Source: Siphonodentalium dalli
Lineage: Eukaryota; Mollusca; Scaphopoda; Gadilida; Siphonodentaliidae
Reading direction: 5' to 3'
NCBI GenBank assembly: GCA_032622095.1
Contig: CP136068.1
Location: 138,825,989 to 138,889,988, forward strand
Length of the DNA stretch: 64,000 bases
Numbering within the stretch: the stretch's first letter is position 1; each line of letters starts with the position of its first letter. Below are positions 1-10,165 of this stretch, piece by piece. The notes beneath the pieces were generated by a model. The model made no database searches and had not been told where the DNA came from. It saw only the letters and a program-made list of their open reading frames with translations. The position numbers and the translations under genes are program-made.

Positions 1-369
1 CTGTGCCAATGCATTCTCTTATATATGCGAGTCGACCATAGGTCGCCTCGCATATATAAGAGAATGCATTGGCTTAACACATTAAAAATTATAAAATTGT
101 TAAAGAATGTAAGAAAAAATGGTAAAAAGTGTTAAAAAAAGATTTTTTTTAGGCCAATGCATTCTCTTATATATGCGAGGCGACCTATGGTCGACTCGCA
201 TATATAAGAGAATGCATTGGCACAGGGCTAACTGTAACTATCACAATGTGGTCAAGGAGCCGGTTCCAATGATATCCATATTTGTATGGTTCTATTGAGA
301 CAGACCGAAGATATTTTAGGCTGTTGAAGCTTTATTTGGCCGGTTTTGGCCGGTTCGTTGGGTAAAGGG
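1..369 (+). mobile_element. piggyBac-type MITE, copy A (left end off window)
   Basis: Two near-perfect hairpins of about 67 bp (positions 5-72 and 153-222) face each other. Each has a stem of about 26 bp and an inner loop around CGACCATAGGTCG. They are followed by a conserved tail of about 140 bp that ends GTTGGGTAAAGGG next to TTAA at 370-373. The complete copy at 49319-49703 shows both ends: CCCTTTACCCAAC inverted repeats flanked by TTAA on both sides. A TTAA target and a CCC-starting inverted repeat are hallmarks of the piggyBac superfamily. No transposase is present, so the element is non-autonomous. Confidence 0.75.
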
Positions 370-373
370 TTAA

Positions 374-919
374 CATGCATGCGAATCCCTCGCAACAATT
401 GTAGAATGAGGTCGCATGTCGAAGGCAATCAACACGGCGTTGACTTTGACGTTCAATGACAAAGTGGGATTCGAACAAATGTTTCCACCCATGCTCACTT
501 ATGTTACGAATACCGCACGCAAGCCATTTGACAAACTGCACACAGATGAAGTTACACGCACCCACCGTTTCTCGTAAGCGGGATGCGGGCTATTTTTTAA
601 AACTATATACTAATAATGCTAAAACTTGAAAATAAGCAATATGCACGGTTACTTGCATGTGTGATGTTCTAAGAATACAAAATTGGGTTCATGTTTGCTG
701 TCAAAATGTGGAGGTGCATGCGTGGAAGTGACATGATATCAAAGAGAATATGCCATCATTGTACATGTATATCCCCGCGAAAACCATTGAATTAGAGATA
801 ACACTTGCTAATTGTGCATATATAATACATATGTCTGCGTAATACAGCTCGCTGATTCATACATACAATATATACATCGCAGTCGGACCTCCAGAGAGCT
901 CGGATCGCCACCTCTCAGG
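374..919. other. Intergenic, no gene recognised
   Basis: AT-rich sequence between the MITE and the first coding region. I see no repeat family or convincing exon. From about 877 on, GCAGTCGGACCTCCAGAGAG is shared with the upstream flank of the second copy of the next gene (4215 downward, minus strand), so the duplicated unit begins about 45 bp before its ATG. Confidence 0.5.
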
Positions 920-1612
920 ATGAACTCGCCACCGCTAATTCCAATTAGTGTCACCAGCATGCTGGAAGCCCTGCATGTCACGCCTTGTGTGAGCTGGTCA
1001 TTCCACGCTCACAAAGGCGGATACCAGCTGATTCTGGACTTCCAGTCCGGCCCGGCAAAGCCCTTCTCAGGGCTCCCTACCGGGAAGGGCTCGGATATTA
1101 CCGAATCAGCTCGGAAGCCGCGACAGAAGATAAGAAAGAAGAAAAAGAAAACACCATCGATGAAAAAGAGAGATGCCGAAAGACTGGCTGCATGGAAAGC
1201 GAAGAAATCGACCGGAACTCCACCAGTCGACATCGCCCAACCAGCTGAGAACCCGGCCCAGTCTGTCGTCCAGGTGATGGAATCACCATCACCATCACCA
1301 CCACCATCATGGCCAGACGAGGTTATTACAAACGAAGACGAGGACCCCTCTGACTTCGTCCCGAAGACTCCGGAATACCCCGAGACTTCGCACTCACCAA
1401 TACCAAAAGCCGCCGGATCCCTGAGAGATAGCGACCCAAACTGGGAAGACGAAGACGAGCCTACCAGACGCTTTAATAGCACAATTGCAGAAATTTTCGG
1501 AGTTTCACAATCAGAATCATCATCCTGTGAGTCATCATCACCACCAAAAAAGAAACGAAAGAATTCCAAAAAGAAAAAGAAAAAGAAAAAGAAAAAATCT
1601 CTTAACAGCTAG
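920..1612 (+). CDS. Basic protein of a repeated lineage-specific family, copy 1
   Basis: I do not recognise a named function. The 230-aa product starts MNSPPLIPISVTSML; this ATG was chosen over the in-frame ATG at 812 because homology to copy 2 (3508-4173, minus) starts exactly here. Residues 1-50 look like a small folded domain (the block HAHKGGYQL is conserved). A strongly basic segment near residues 70-95 follows, with the core KKKKTPSxKKRDAERLAAWK. The middle is rich in Pro, Ser and acidic residues, and the C-terminus is a Lys tract resembling a nuclear or nucleic-acid-binding tail. Both copies are uninterrupted despite clear divergence, which suggests selection on the protein. A retroelement gag/ORF1-like or nucleic-acid-binding role is inference only. 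Confidence 0.55.
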   Translation: MNSPPLIPISVTSMLEALHVTPCVSWSFHAHKGGYQLILDFQSGPAKPFSGLPTGKGSDITESARKPRQKIRKKKKKTPSMKKRDAERLAAWKAKKSTGTPPVDIAQPAENPAQSVVQVMESPSPSPPPSWPDEVITNEDEDPSDFVPKTPEYPETSHSPIPKAAGSLRDSDPNWEDEDEPTRRFNSTIAEIFGVSQSESSSCESSSPPKKKRKNSKKKKKKKKKKSLNS

Positions 1613-1827
1613 AACCCCACTTCACCTGATCCTCCTGAGCCACGACCTAGACATATCACCTACATATCCAAGAAAAACTCAAGACAGGGCGTAAGGGCGA
1701 CCTCCGGGTGAGCCCACACCGTCCTCGTGCCGCCCTGCGGGCGGGCACGCAAATCCTTTCTCTGAATACAGCAAACCAGAGAAATGGCGACAGGTGTTGG
1801 GTGTCTCACCCTTCAAATAACAAAACA
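1613..1827 (+). other. 3' flank of copy-1 gene
   Basis: Sequence between the stop codon and the next MITE. It is GC-richer than its surroundings around 1690-1745. I see no AATAAA signal close to the stop. Confidence 0.35.
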
Positions 1828-2177
1828 GAAGGGCCCTGTGCCAATGCATTCTCTTATATATGCGAGTCGACCATAGGTCGCCTCGCATATATAAGAGAAT
1901 GCATTGTTAAAGAATGTAAGAAAAAATGGTAAAAAGTGTTAAAAAAAGATTTTTTTTAGGCCAATGCATTCTCTTATATATGCGAGGCGACCTATGGTCG
2001 ACTCGCATATATAAGAGAATGCATTGGCACAGGGCATAACTGTAACTATCACAATGTGGTCAAGGAGCCGGTTCCAATGATATCCATATTTGTATGGTTC
2101 TATTGAGACAGACCGAAGATATTTTAGGCTGTTGAAGCTTTATTTGGCCGGTTTTGGCCGGTTTGTTGGGTAAAGGG
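1828..2177 (+). mobile_element. piggyBac-type MITE, copy B
   Basis: It has the same two facing hairpins as copy A (1837-1905 and 1960-2030) and the same tail, ending GTTGGGTAAAGGG before TTAA at 2178-2181. The left terminal repeat is degraded: the AACAGAAGGGCCCTGTGCC block is present but the outer CCCTTTACCC is not clean. The spacer between the hairpins is shorter than in copy A. Confidence 0.7.
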
Positions 2178-2181
2178 TTAA

Positions 2182-3507
2182 CAGGTAGAAACGTCATGAC
2201 AAAAACAACAGCAGTTTGAAAAGATAATAAACATAGCTTTATAAGTTGTTGTTATTCCTTTTTTTAAACCAATATAAATGTAGTTATCATGCCAAGAGTC
2301 GGACATTTTCCAACTAGATGTGCAAAGATGTATCTCAGAGTTTGGAATTGTGGCCTTCAATTCACCTTTCGGGCAGCGGCCGATAACCTCGCCTACAGCT
2401 TAGAGCTGGCTGCGGTAAGACAAGCAAATGGTAAATATGAGTGAAACTGTGAAGCCGCGCATGTGAGCTCTGTCGGATTTGCCGGACAATTTCGATAAAA
2501 TATTTTTTAATTCGGTGGGAACATTTAAAATCCCGTCAGCAAGATTTCAGATACTATAGCGAAGGTTATGTCCACAACGTGTCAATAAATAAGTTGGAAT
2601 AATTATATCTTTTTAATGCTGCATTATTTTTGTGAATATACAAGTTTGTGCTGTGCAACCCACCATACATTTGCCGAAACTATACGATCAATATGTGGAA
2701 TATATATCCGATCCGTAAATTCCGAGTTTATTATTCATAACGAGTGATTTTGATGTTTATATACATTTTAGTGTTATGTTCGTATGCTATGACGCTCAGA
2801 ACGTTTGTGTTGCTACTGATTTTGGTCAAGCCGCCCCTCCCGATCAGCGATCACGCGCGACGTCAAGGCTGCTCGTTTGAATTTTTTCATTGTAACGTAC
2901 ATTTCTTCAAAACTAGTTTGACCATAACGGTATTTTGTAGCTAAATGACGATATAAACGTAAGAATCAACATTTATTATCACCACCTAAATTTATTGTGT
3001 TTGTCAACACAAATTAGCATCAAGTTTGGTTGGTGTATAAACAATATTTTTTTTTTTAAATAAAATAAAAAACACAATACAATACAAATATAGGGAAGTC
3101 TGTTTTGGGTCACCTAATCGCATTTCGATTCGCCCTATAGACATAATCGGGCCCAATGCTGCGGACACACACTGATTCTGTATTGGTAATTTATATCTAT
3201 AAAACGTTTAAAACGCGCTGACCTTATATTACCTTTACTCATGCCCCAATTCCAAAATGTTATATTTGGGGGATTTACTTTGTGAAATACATACAACCCC
3301 CAGCCCTACCCAACAAGCTTGTCGTCTGAGGATTTTGTTTTTTAGTGTTGTTGTGTAGTTTCCGGCCGCAGGCCGGGTAGGATGGTCGGAACGCATTGTG
3401 CAATTCCCTTCACCCTTTCTTGATATCTTCGATGAGGATCGATTGTTGAGGCTGTTGATGCTGTTCAGATGCGGAGGCTGACTGGGGGCAAAGTGAGGTT
3501 GAGATGT
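2182..3507. other. Intergenic, no supported gene
   Basis: AT-rich sequence with short A/T tracts near 3045-3090. A minus-strand open stretch from 2392 downward follows an AG acceptor and reads like coding sequence for about 60 residues. It has no donor I trust and no recognisable domain, so it is not called as an exon. Confidence 0.4.
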
Positions 3508-4173
3508 TTAGTTTTTGCTGGTTGCTTTTAGCTTTTTTCTTTTCTTGTTTTTACTTTTCGGTGGATATATTCTATCAAAGGCTGCCATTGCTTTTATTCT
3601 AGACACTTCTGCTTTCTTCATTTCTACTTCTGTGTCGGCGATTAATTTAGCAGTTTCTTTTCTGTCGTTTTCAATACTTTCAATCCATAGGCTGGTGGCA
3701 TCTGTTGCTTGTTCGGAGGCCGGTGGTGTAGGATTTGCAGTTGAAGGCTCCGGCTCAATGTAATCCGGAGTCTTCGGGATGAAGTCCATGTCTGGCCGTG
3801 GAGGCGATGGTGGTGGTGATTCCATCTCCTGGACAGACTGGGCCGGGATCTCGACTGCATGGGAGGAGCTGGCTGGTGTAACATCCGTCGCCTTCTTCTC
3901 TTTCCACGCGGCTAGTCTCTCGGCATCTCTTTTTTTCCTTGATGGTGTTTTCTTCTTTTTCTTGTTCATCTTTTGTCGTGGTTTCCGTGCTGATCTGGTA
4001 TTTTCCGGTCCGGTAGGGAGCCCTGAAAAGGGCTGTGCCGGGCCGGTTTGGAAATCCAGAACCAGCTGGTATCCGCCTTTATGAGCATGAAGTGACCAGC
4101 TCAGACAAGGCGTGACATGCATGGCGTCCAGCATATTAGTGACACTAATTGGTATTAACGGTGGTGAGTTCAT
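3508..4173 (-). CDS. Basic protein of a repeated lineage-specific family, copy 2
   Basis: Intact 221-aa homologue of the 920-1612 product on the opposite strand. The N-terminal 60 residues are nearly the same (MNSPPLIPISVTNML; HAHKGGYQLVLDF), followed by KKKKTPSRKKRDAERLAAWK, an acidic/Pro region with DFIPKTPDY, then a predicted helical stretch around residues 165-205 (ESIENDRKETAKLIADTEV) and a Lys-rich tail. The helical stretch is absent from copy 1, so the C-terminal halves have diverged by more than point change. Homology extends about 45 bp upstream of the ATG to 4215. Function unknown. Confidence 0.55.
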   Translation of the reverse strand: MNSPPLIPISVTNMLDAMHVTPCLSWSLHAHKGGYQLVLDFQTGPAQPFSGLPTGPENTRSARKPRQKMNKKKKKTPSRKKRDAERLAAWKEKKATDVTPASSSHAVEIPAQSVQEMESPPPSPPRPDMDFIPKTPDYIEPEPSTANPTPPASEQATDATSLWIESIENDRKETAKLIADTEVEMKKAEVSRIKAMAAFDRIYPPKSKNKKRKKLKATSKN

Positions 4174-4215
4174 CCTGAGGGGTGGCGATCCAAGCTCTCT
4201 GGAGGTCCGACTGCT

Positions 4216-5308
4216 AAATCGTGGATGGATGAATTGTTGTTTTTTAGTGTATGTAAATGAAATCCTTTTCTACCTAAAAATCTGACACAGTCACTGTGGT
4301 CTGTTCCACGTGGTGACAAAATCGAGCCTGTGGCAATCACCAAGTTATGTGTAACAAATGCCAGACTTCCAACTGATCGACAAAGAAAGAAGCCAAGTGT
4401 GATGAGACTTGTTGATTATAGGTATAACTGTCATTGAGACAACACATATTATAAATCAATTACTTCACACGTCATTACTAATGCAGCCTGGGTGTAAGTG
4501 ACACTCTCGTTATTTGGTAGACTCATTAACAAAGGTGATTAGCATGACATGGATCCGTTTTAAACATGGTTTTATTGGGCCGGGACTGAGACCCCATTTT
4601 GCACATAATTACATCATTACGTAATCCCATAATCAGTTGCAGCTCACGAACTGTGAACACATGCACCTCATATGAACTGCTTACTCAAATTTTCTAGCTG
4701 TCAGATATAAGAACACAATAACTATTCAATTATAATAACATAGTTTGTCAATGTCAACTTTCGGCTTCGCAAGCGGAATAAAATTCGCTCCGATGCATCT
4801 AACCGGGTATCGATTGTCAGTGTTACACCTCCCATGGCTATACGTTTTCACCATTTTATGAAAACCCGACTCAGCTTGGAAATATTCTGGTGCACATCGA
4901 ACAAATTATCCGTATGAACTGTTAATAAGACAAACGAAATCTCTCGCCGGGCATCGAAATTAATCACCAAACCAGGAATAAATGACAACATTTTCTGATT
5001 GGATGATAAGGTGATGCACGGATACTTAGTATGAAATTTAATAGTCTTGCTAATTACACAAAAAATTATGTTTAATACGAACAAACATCCGCCGATATTG
5101 AGTGTTGCTACACTATTAACAAACATTGATGTCTTACCGGAAATAACGCTAGGCTCTCAGTGAAAGATGCCGTTATCTGATTGGATAATGCCAATATCTG
5201 CCGAAGCGTCAATTGGCTTTCGTGTGGGGGTGTGGGCTGTAATTGGAAATTCAAAGTTGGGCACTCACATAAACGAACCTCTAGCAAAGTGCTTGATCAC
5301 TAACTAAC
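4216..5308. other. No supported gene; would be intron of IFI44-like gene A
   Basis: This region lies downstream of the last recognised exon of gene A. I searched it on the minus strand for G3 (DxxG) and G4 (NKxD) motifs and saw none, so the rest of the GTPase domain must lie beyond the window start or be lost. No repeat family is obvious. Confidence 0.4.
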
Positions 5309-5473
5309 CTCGTGTTGAAGACAGTCACTGCATCGGCGTTGTCATACTGCCCAGCTTGGACCCATCGCTCCCAGTTAACTGTTCTGTCTCGACCGCATGT
5401 TGTTATCAATGAGTTGACGAAGGCTGATTTGCCGACTCCCATGGGACCAATCACAACAATATTTGCTGGACGC
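5309..5473 (-). CDS. IFI44-like GTPase gene A, P-loop (G1) exon
   Basis: A 165-bp exon with acceptor TTTACAG before 5473 and donor GAG|GTTAGT after 5309. It begins with one base completing a codon and ends with two bases. The translation starts RPANIVVIGPMGVGKSAFVN: a hydrophobic beta strand followed by a perfect Walker A/G1 motif, GPMGVGKS, then the helix SAFVNSLIT. This is the arrangement of the nucleotide-binding domain of interferon-induced protein 44-like GTPases. Its 5' phase matches the linker exon at 9224-9339, which ends with two bases. The homologous exon of gene B is at 36008-36176 (IGSFGVGKSSFVNSLI). Exons with G3 and G4 are not visible downstream. GTPase identity is strong; the precise function (immune effector, membrane remodelling) is inferred from the family. 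Confidence 0.85.
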
Positions 5474-6627
5474 CTGTAAATAATATCCGTGAATTATTTA
5501 TGGGTTTCCCGAATGTACCATAGACCTGGTTATTGTGTGTGAAAATACATGTGACCAATCAAAACGCCGTATCTTCAAGTTTTCAAATTGTTTAGGAGAG
5601 ACAAAAAACTTATTTTGATCGAACAGGAACACCTGAATCGCACGAATGTGGTATCAAATTGTCCATTTATGTTTATTATGCTTCATTTAACCTAATGTGC
5701 AAGATAATTGACATTATCGCGCAATTAAGCACTTTGGTACCATAAATTTCAGATAAAGTCAAAATGGCGAAACACTCTATACTATATTTTGTCTATGATA
5801 TTATAGTATTACTGACAGAAAAAACTGAGCAATGATACGACGTGTTGGTCTCAACGAAAGTATTTCATAATGAAAACATCACTAAAATAGTTGATGGCGA
5901 TAACGCTAACATAATTCCGCGCATGCAATACGAATATTATTACGTGCATGTAGCTTTTCTGCTTCTCGACGTCTTCAGCGTCCGTATATGTTTTGTTGGA
6001 AATAAACTTGCAAAATGTACTTTATCTCTGTCGGAATGCACTGCCAACAACAAAAACAGAATATCTATTAAACTCATACAGGACGCTGTTCAATTAGGAT
6101 TCATGAAAATACACAAGAGAATAATATATATTCCCAATAAAAACGTAGAAATGTTATAAAAATAGCAACATATTCTGTCCCGATTCATAGAAAATAATCT
6201 GAGAATAAATTCCCAAATAAATCAGCACATTCAGCGCTATCCTGAGTTTACGGTGCATGGTTGGTTTAGCACATGTGAATTTGTAATTCGTAGCCACGAA
6301 ATAACTAATTCATTGGAAACCAAGGAGATATTGGTCCTCGATTCTAATAGGCAAATTTCTGTAGGCCTGAACGATGTCACTGAGAACCAAAAATGGTTGA
6401 GCTCCTGCTTTTATTGGCATCTTACACTGTTTAACGGAAGACAGTTCTTCGTGTATGCCATCGTTGACAGAGAAGCCTTAATTCAGGGTGTGACAAATGG
6501 TGTATTAACATATATTCCCCTGCTGTCTTTTTTTTGTACCGCCTATTGGGGTGAAATTTTGAAATGTGGAACAGGTGGGGCTGTGAAGAGCCCTGCTATA
6601 CTTCCTAGCTGTAGTTCCTGATGAACT
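5474..6627. other. Intron of gene A, no distinct feature
   Basis: Part of the 3.75-kb intron between the linker and P-loop exons. Open stretches on the plus strand at 5842-6159 and 6253-6621 have no domain and AT-driven composition. A short CGTAGCCACGAAATAAC block near 6289 resembles the repeated block at 29359-29400. Confidence 0.45.
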
Positions 6628-7743
6628 TTAGCTGTTACTGCTTCGTGATGCAGACTGCACATTTTTCGTTTGAACTAACGTATTTCCATGAAAGCCGATG
6701 GGTAAACCGTATGAGAAACCCTCGACCAGTGCTTCCGCTTTGAGTCGATCATATCCGACCAAAATGACCTTTAAACGTTCAACGTCAATGGGTGTACATG
6801 GGGTGTCATCACCAGGGGCGCCGGAAGAGGGGGGCAGAGGGGGCAGCTGACCCCCTGCCCTTGACCAAGGGGGGCGAGCGGGGGCAGGACTTGCCCTTTT
6901 TCTGGAGACAGAAAATGCTTTTTGTGTGTTTAATCTCGTGTTTTTATAGCAAAATGTGACTTTTTGGGTCCAAATACCACCAATTTCACAAGGAATATTA
7001 ATTTTTTGTCAATTTTATCACAAAACGGCCATAAAAACCGACAAATACCATTAAAATAGGAATTTTTGCCACAATGAATTTATGGTTATTTTCCCGAGTT
7101 TGCGGAGAAAATGCCTTTTTTGCGGAAAAGTGCCCTTTTTGTAGGCTCTGCCCCCCTGCCCTTGGATGCTTCCGGCGCCCCTGGTCATCACCTATAAAGT
7201 CCGAAAACAAGGAACATCCACCGACAATTGGTGGGATAGAGAGTACTGTTACGTGTCATCTCTCTACTTGAGGGCGGCCGTGACTGGTCGCATAGAAGTT
7301 CCATAACCTGATTTGTTGCGTTTTCCACTCCGAAACGGCTGTCCACATAATCTTGCCGGATGCTGGCCAGTATTGCATTTGTAGCAAACGTGTTTATAGA
7401 CACATCCCGTGCACAGAAACATCCAGCGACGGTGTTAGGTTTCGACTTGTTGAGCATGTTTTGTTTTGGCGCCTCGGCTTGTTTATTGGCATATTGTTTT
7501 TCAAATCGTGCATCCATCCATAATAGTTGGTGAATGTCGCTCCATTTCATTTGTTCTGAACTCCCTACCAATTGCCTTGCCATTCACCATTGTGCGTATA
7601 TCGGATTGGTATTGAAGTATTTTCCGGACCACCAGATTGGTCGGGTACCCGTTCCGTTTCAGGTAGACTGCCATGAATGTTTCAAAGGCTATTGGCCTTT
7701 CTGCAATGTTTTCTATATATTTTTTGAAGTATTTAGGGTACAT
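6628..7743 (-). pseudogene. Decayed DIRS-like retroelement gag-type gene, split by a hAT MITE
   Basis: The minus-strand reading runs 7743 to 7192, then 6804 to 6628, once the inserted hAT element is removed. The upstream part (ETFMAVYLKRNGYPTNL, then MKWSDIHQLLWMDARFE) needs a frameshift near 7520-7570. The downstream part reads TPIDVERLKVILVGYDRL, then EGFSYGLPIGFHG, and stops at 6628. The pattern TPI-x-V-x-x-L ... GF-x-x-G-x-x-I-G-F is, from memory of family sequences, characteristic of proteins preceding the RT/tyrosine-recombinase of DIRS-like elements in invertebrates. A second frame change lies next to the insertion (7190-7210). No RT or recombinase domain is in the window. It sits antisense-free inside the intron of gene A, on the same strand. 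Confidence 0.5.
6813..7183 (+). mobile_element. hAT MITE with 8-bp target-site duplication
   Basis: 371 bp bounded by CAGGGGCGCCGGAAG and its inverse, flanked on both sides by the exact 8-bp duplication GTCATCAC (6805-6812 and 7184-7191). An 8-bp duplication and CAGGG-type ends define the hAT superfamily. The interior has no coding capacity. The same element occurs inverted at 20773-21149. Confidence 0.92.
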
Positions 7744-8417
7744 GCCAATAAGGATTATTATTCAAACCTTCCGACAAAAACTATTTTTACACCCAATTCC
7801 CGCGCCAACCTCTATTTTCCTTCTTTATTTCTTCCAATTCACTTTAGTTTCCTAAAACATGTTTTCTCTACTTTGAGAATAAGAGTTCCAATAAGCAGAC
7901 GATGTTTCCCAGATTTGAGGGGGGGGGGTTCCCCTTGAAATGTCCAAGTTCGAAAATTACCCCCCCCCCCACACTGGTACCTCAAACGTTCCAAACGTTG
8001 GAAATTTCATTGTTTTATATGATACATATTTCATGCTTCGCACATTAAGTCGGAGATGTTATTAGATATATTTATTAGCAGACGAACATTTAATTGGTAT
8101 TTAGATAGAGGTGTTATCGATAAGAGACACTGCTAGTAGATATTTGGCGAAGACGTACCAAAAGTCACGGTCGTTAGTTTTTATTTTCCTTGTGCCAAAT
8201 CGGATGGGACTTTTACGGAAAACTGAGCATTGATGGAAGACACTATGTTTGTTGCAATATAACTAGAATATATATTTAAAAGTGGGAGTGGGACACTATA
8301 TATAGGTAGTTAGACTGGGAAGGAGCTTGGCAATAAATTCCAAAATATCACCCGTCATATTGTAAAGTACAAAATTATTCGACATTGCCCATGAACTTGG
8401 GCAGCTGAGTTGCCATC
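7744..8417. other. Intronic sequence with a G/C-run element
   Basis: From 7915 to 8010 a run of G, CCCCTTGAAATGTCCAAG, a run of C and CCTCAAACGTTCCAAACGTT form a fragment that recurs at 10170-10250 and resembles the interior of the hAT element at 18187-19164. The rest shows nothing recognisable. Confidence 0.4.
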
Positions 8418-9201
8418 AAGGTTAAGCCCCGGTTCCATATTCCCGATTTTCAGTCCCGAATTAGTATATTCGGCACCAGACCAAATCGGCAGCATTCGAG
8501 ATAATTCTGGACGAGTTTTATTCCAAAAGCCGCCGAACTGATGACAAAATTTAATCGTCCCGAACATTGCCGAGTATTCAGGAATGCTTCCGAATTTCTT
8601 CCCGAATGATAAAGAATTATCCCGAACTGATACCGAAATTTCGTGCGAGTAGCTGCCGAATTGCCCAGATTACTACCGACTTGTTGCCGAATACCCCGAA
8701 TCAATGCCGAACTGGTACCGAATTGATGCTGAATAAATACCGAATTGGTATTCAATTGCTGCCGAACGTCCCGAATCGATGCCGAATTTTGCAGATACAC
8801 CGGATCTCAGTATAAAAGCAGCCACACATGGCGAATTCGGGAATAACCTACCGAATACTGCCGACTACTCCAGAATATCCACCCGAATATTGCCGAATAC
8901 TGCCGACTACTCCCGAATAGGTGGCGAATTGCTCCCGAATTTCTCCCGATGATTGACAAATCGGGAGCGATTCGGCTTGGTTCCCGATAGTTTTGAACAT
9001 TTCAAAACTGTCGGGAGCGAGTCCAGAATCGTCCCGAATCGACCCCGATAGCACCGATATCCCCGATCATGTTCGGGGGTAAAAATTCACTGTCCCGACT
9101 AGTCCCGAACTTACTCCACGATTTTTGCTAAATTATGATTCGGGAGTCATTCGGGAACATTCGGGGTGGAAAATCGGGGATATGGAACCGGGGCTTTATG
9201 G
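8418..9201. mobile_element. TIR element full of CCGAAT-type internal repeats
   Basis: The ends are inverted: AAGCCCCGGTTCCATAT at about 8423-8439 and ATATGGAACCGGGGCTT at about 9180-9196, with CCCGATTTTC / GAAAATCGGGGA continuing inward. The interior is a dense series of degenerate units around TTGCCGAA and CCCGAAT, many mutually inverted, so the whole can fold on itself. No protein is encoded. Superfamily not assigned. It ends about 25 bp from the linker exon of gene A. Confidence 0.65.
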
Positions 9202-9223
9202 GCAACGCTACATTTACGCTCAC

Positions 9224-9339
9224 TCCCTCAGTATAAGTCGCCTGAACCAGTTGTCTGTGCCGACATGATCCCTGATTTCTTTTATCCAATCATCTCTCTC
9301 GTTTCGTGGTAACATGTCTTGTATCCGGGAACAAAGCCA
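9224..9339 (-). CDS. IFI44-like GTPase gene A, linker exon
   Basis: A 116-bp exon with acceptor TATTACAG before 9339 and donor GA|GTGAGC after 9224. It starts in phase 0 and ends with two bases. Key residues are WIKEIRDHVG and WFRRLILR, a charged segment just upstream of the P-loop strand. It matches the plus-strand exon at 35506-35633 (WIREIRKHVG, WFRRNILR), which likewise precedes a P-loop exon, so the pairing is a real paralogous exon. Its phases fit both neighbours: the transmembrane exon at 12402-12516 ends in phase 0 and the P-loop exon at 5309-5473 needs two bases. It probably forms the N-terminal helix and membrane-to-GTPase linker. Confidence 0.78.
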
Positions 9340-10165
9340 CTGTAATACAACAAATTAAAACTTGAATTTTTTTCATTTTGAATGAATGAATGTTGCTTTA
9401 ATCTCAGCCATTTTTACATGGAACCACCTATCGATCGGCTATGTGGTTTTGGAGGGTACAACAGTCACACCGCGTAATCTGGGACTAGTATACTAGTCCC
9501 AGGCGTAATCGAATGGCCTGATCTGCACCTAAAACTCTAATCTGCGTGCAGGAACTGCTACTCTGTGTGCTAAAAATAGATATTTTTTGTCGACGACGTC
9601 ACTTTTCAAGTGCCACGCCAGTAAGTATTTGTATTTATTTGCTTAGTTTGTGCGCGTTAGTTAGAGTGATATTAACGTATTCTTTGTGCAATTGCGTGTG
9701 ATTGGGCTACATTCGGAAGTGTGTGAAATGTGTCCAACTAAATGACAACAAACCTGTATTTTCGTCATTGTCTATGCCATGACACACGCATTTTCGTTAA
9801 TTTTGTTAATAAGCACATGCAGGAAATGTTATGTATTTAGTTTAAAGATTGTCTATCTCTTTGTAAACATTTGCTATATAGTTACCTGGTTAAAACATAT
9901 TAGATATGAATCAATGACCTCTGCCCGGAAACGCTTCTATCGATTAATACTGATTATATATCGAATATGTATTGGGATAACAAGTGTGATTGTTTAGCTA
10001 ACGAACAATGGTGGTTACTATTAACAATGTGGTTGATGATTATATCCAATTGTAGTTGGACATGTTGAAAAATTCCACATAACACCCAATGCGAATTGCT
10101 ACGCACGAGTGGTGGCTTCATTAGATACTGGCTATAATATTTCGTGTCTCAAAGACGACTAAAAA
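9340..10165. other. Intron of gene A with a perfect 24-bp palindrome
   Basis: The centre GGGACTAGTATACTAGTCCC (9481-9500), extended by two bases on each side, is a perfect palindrome set between two GCGTAATC direct repeats. The remainder has no recognisable repeat or exon. Confidence 0.5.

Noticed and set aside
1009-1569. 186-aa open frame antisense to the 920-1612 gene
   Set aside because: Shadow of the coding strand; the homologous copy at 3508-4173 conserves the other strand's protein.
2178-2392. Minus-strand open stretch after an AG acceptor (GEVIGRCPKGELKATIPNSE)
   Set aside because: Protein-like but with no domain, no trusted donor and no match to the expected GTPase G3 exon.
5842-6621. 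Two plus-strand open stretches of 105 and 122 residues
   Set aside because: AT-driven composition, no domain, no conserved splice sites, inside an intron of gene A on the other strand.
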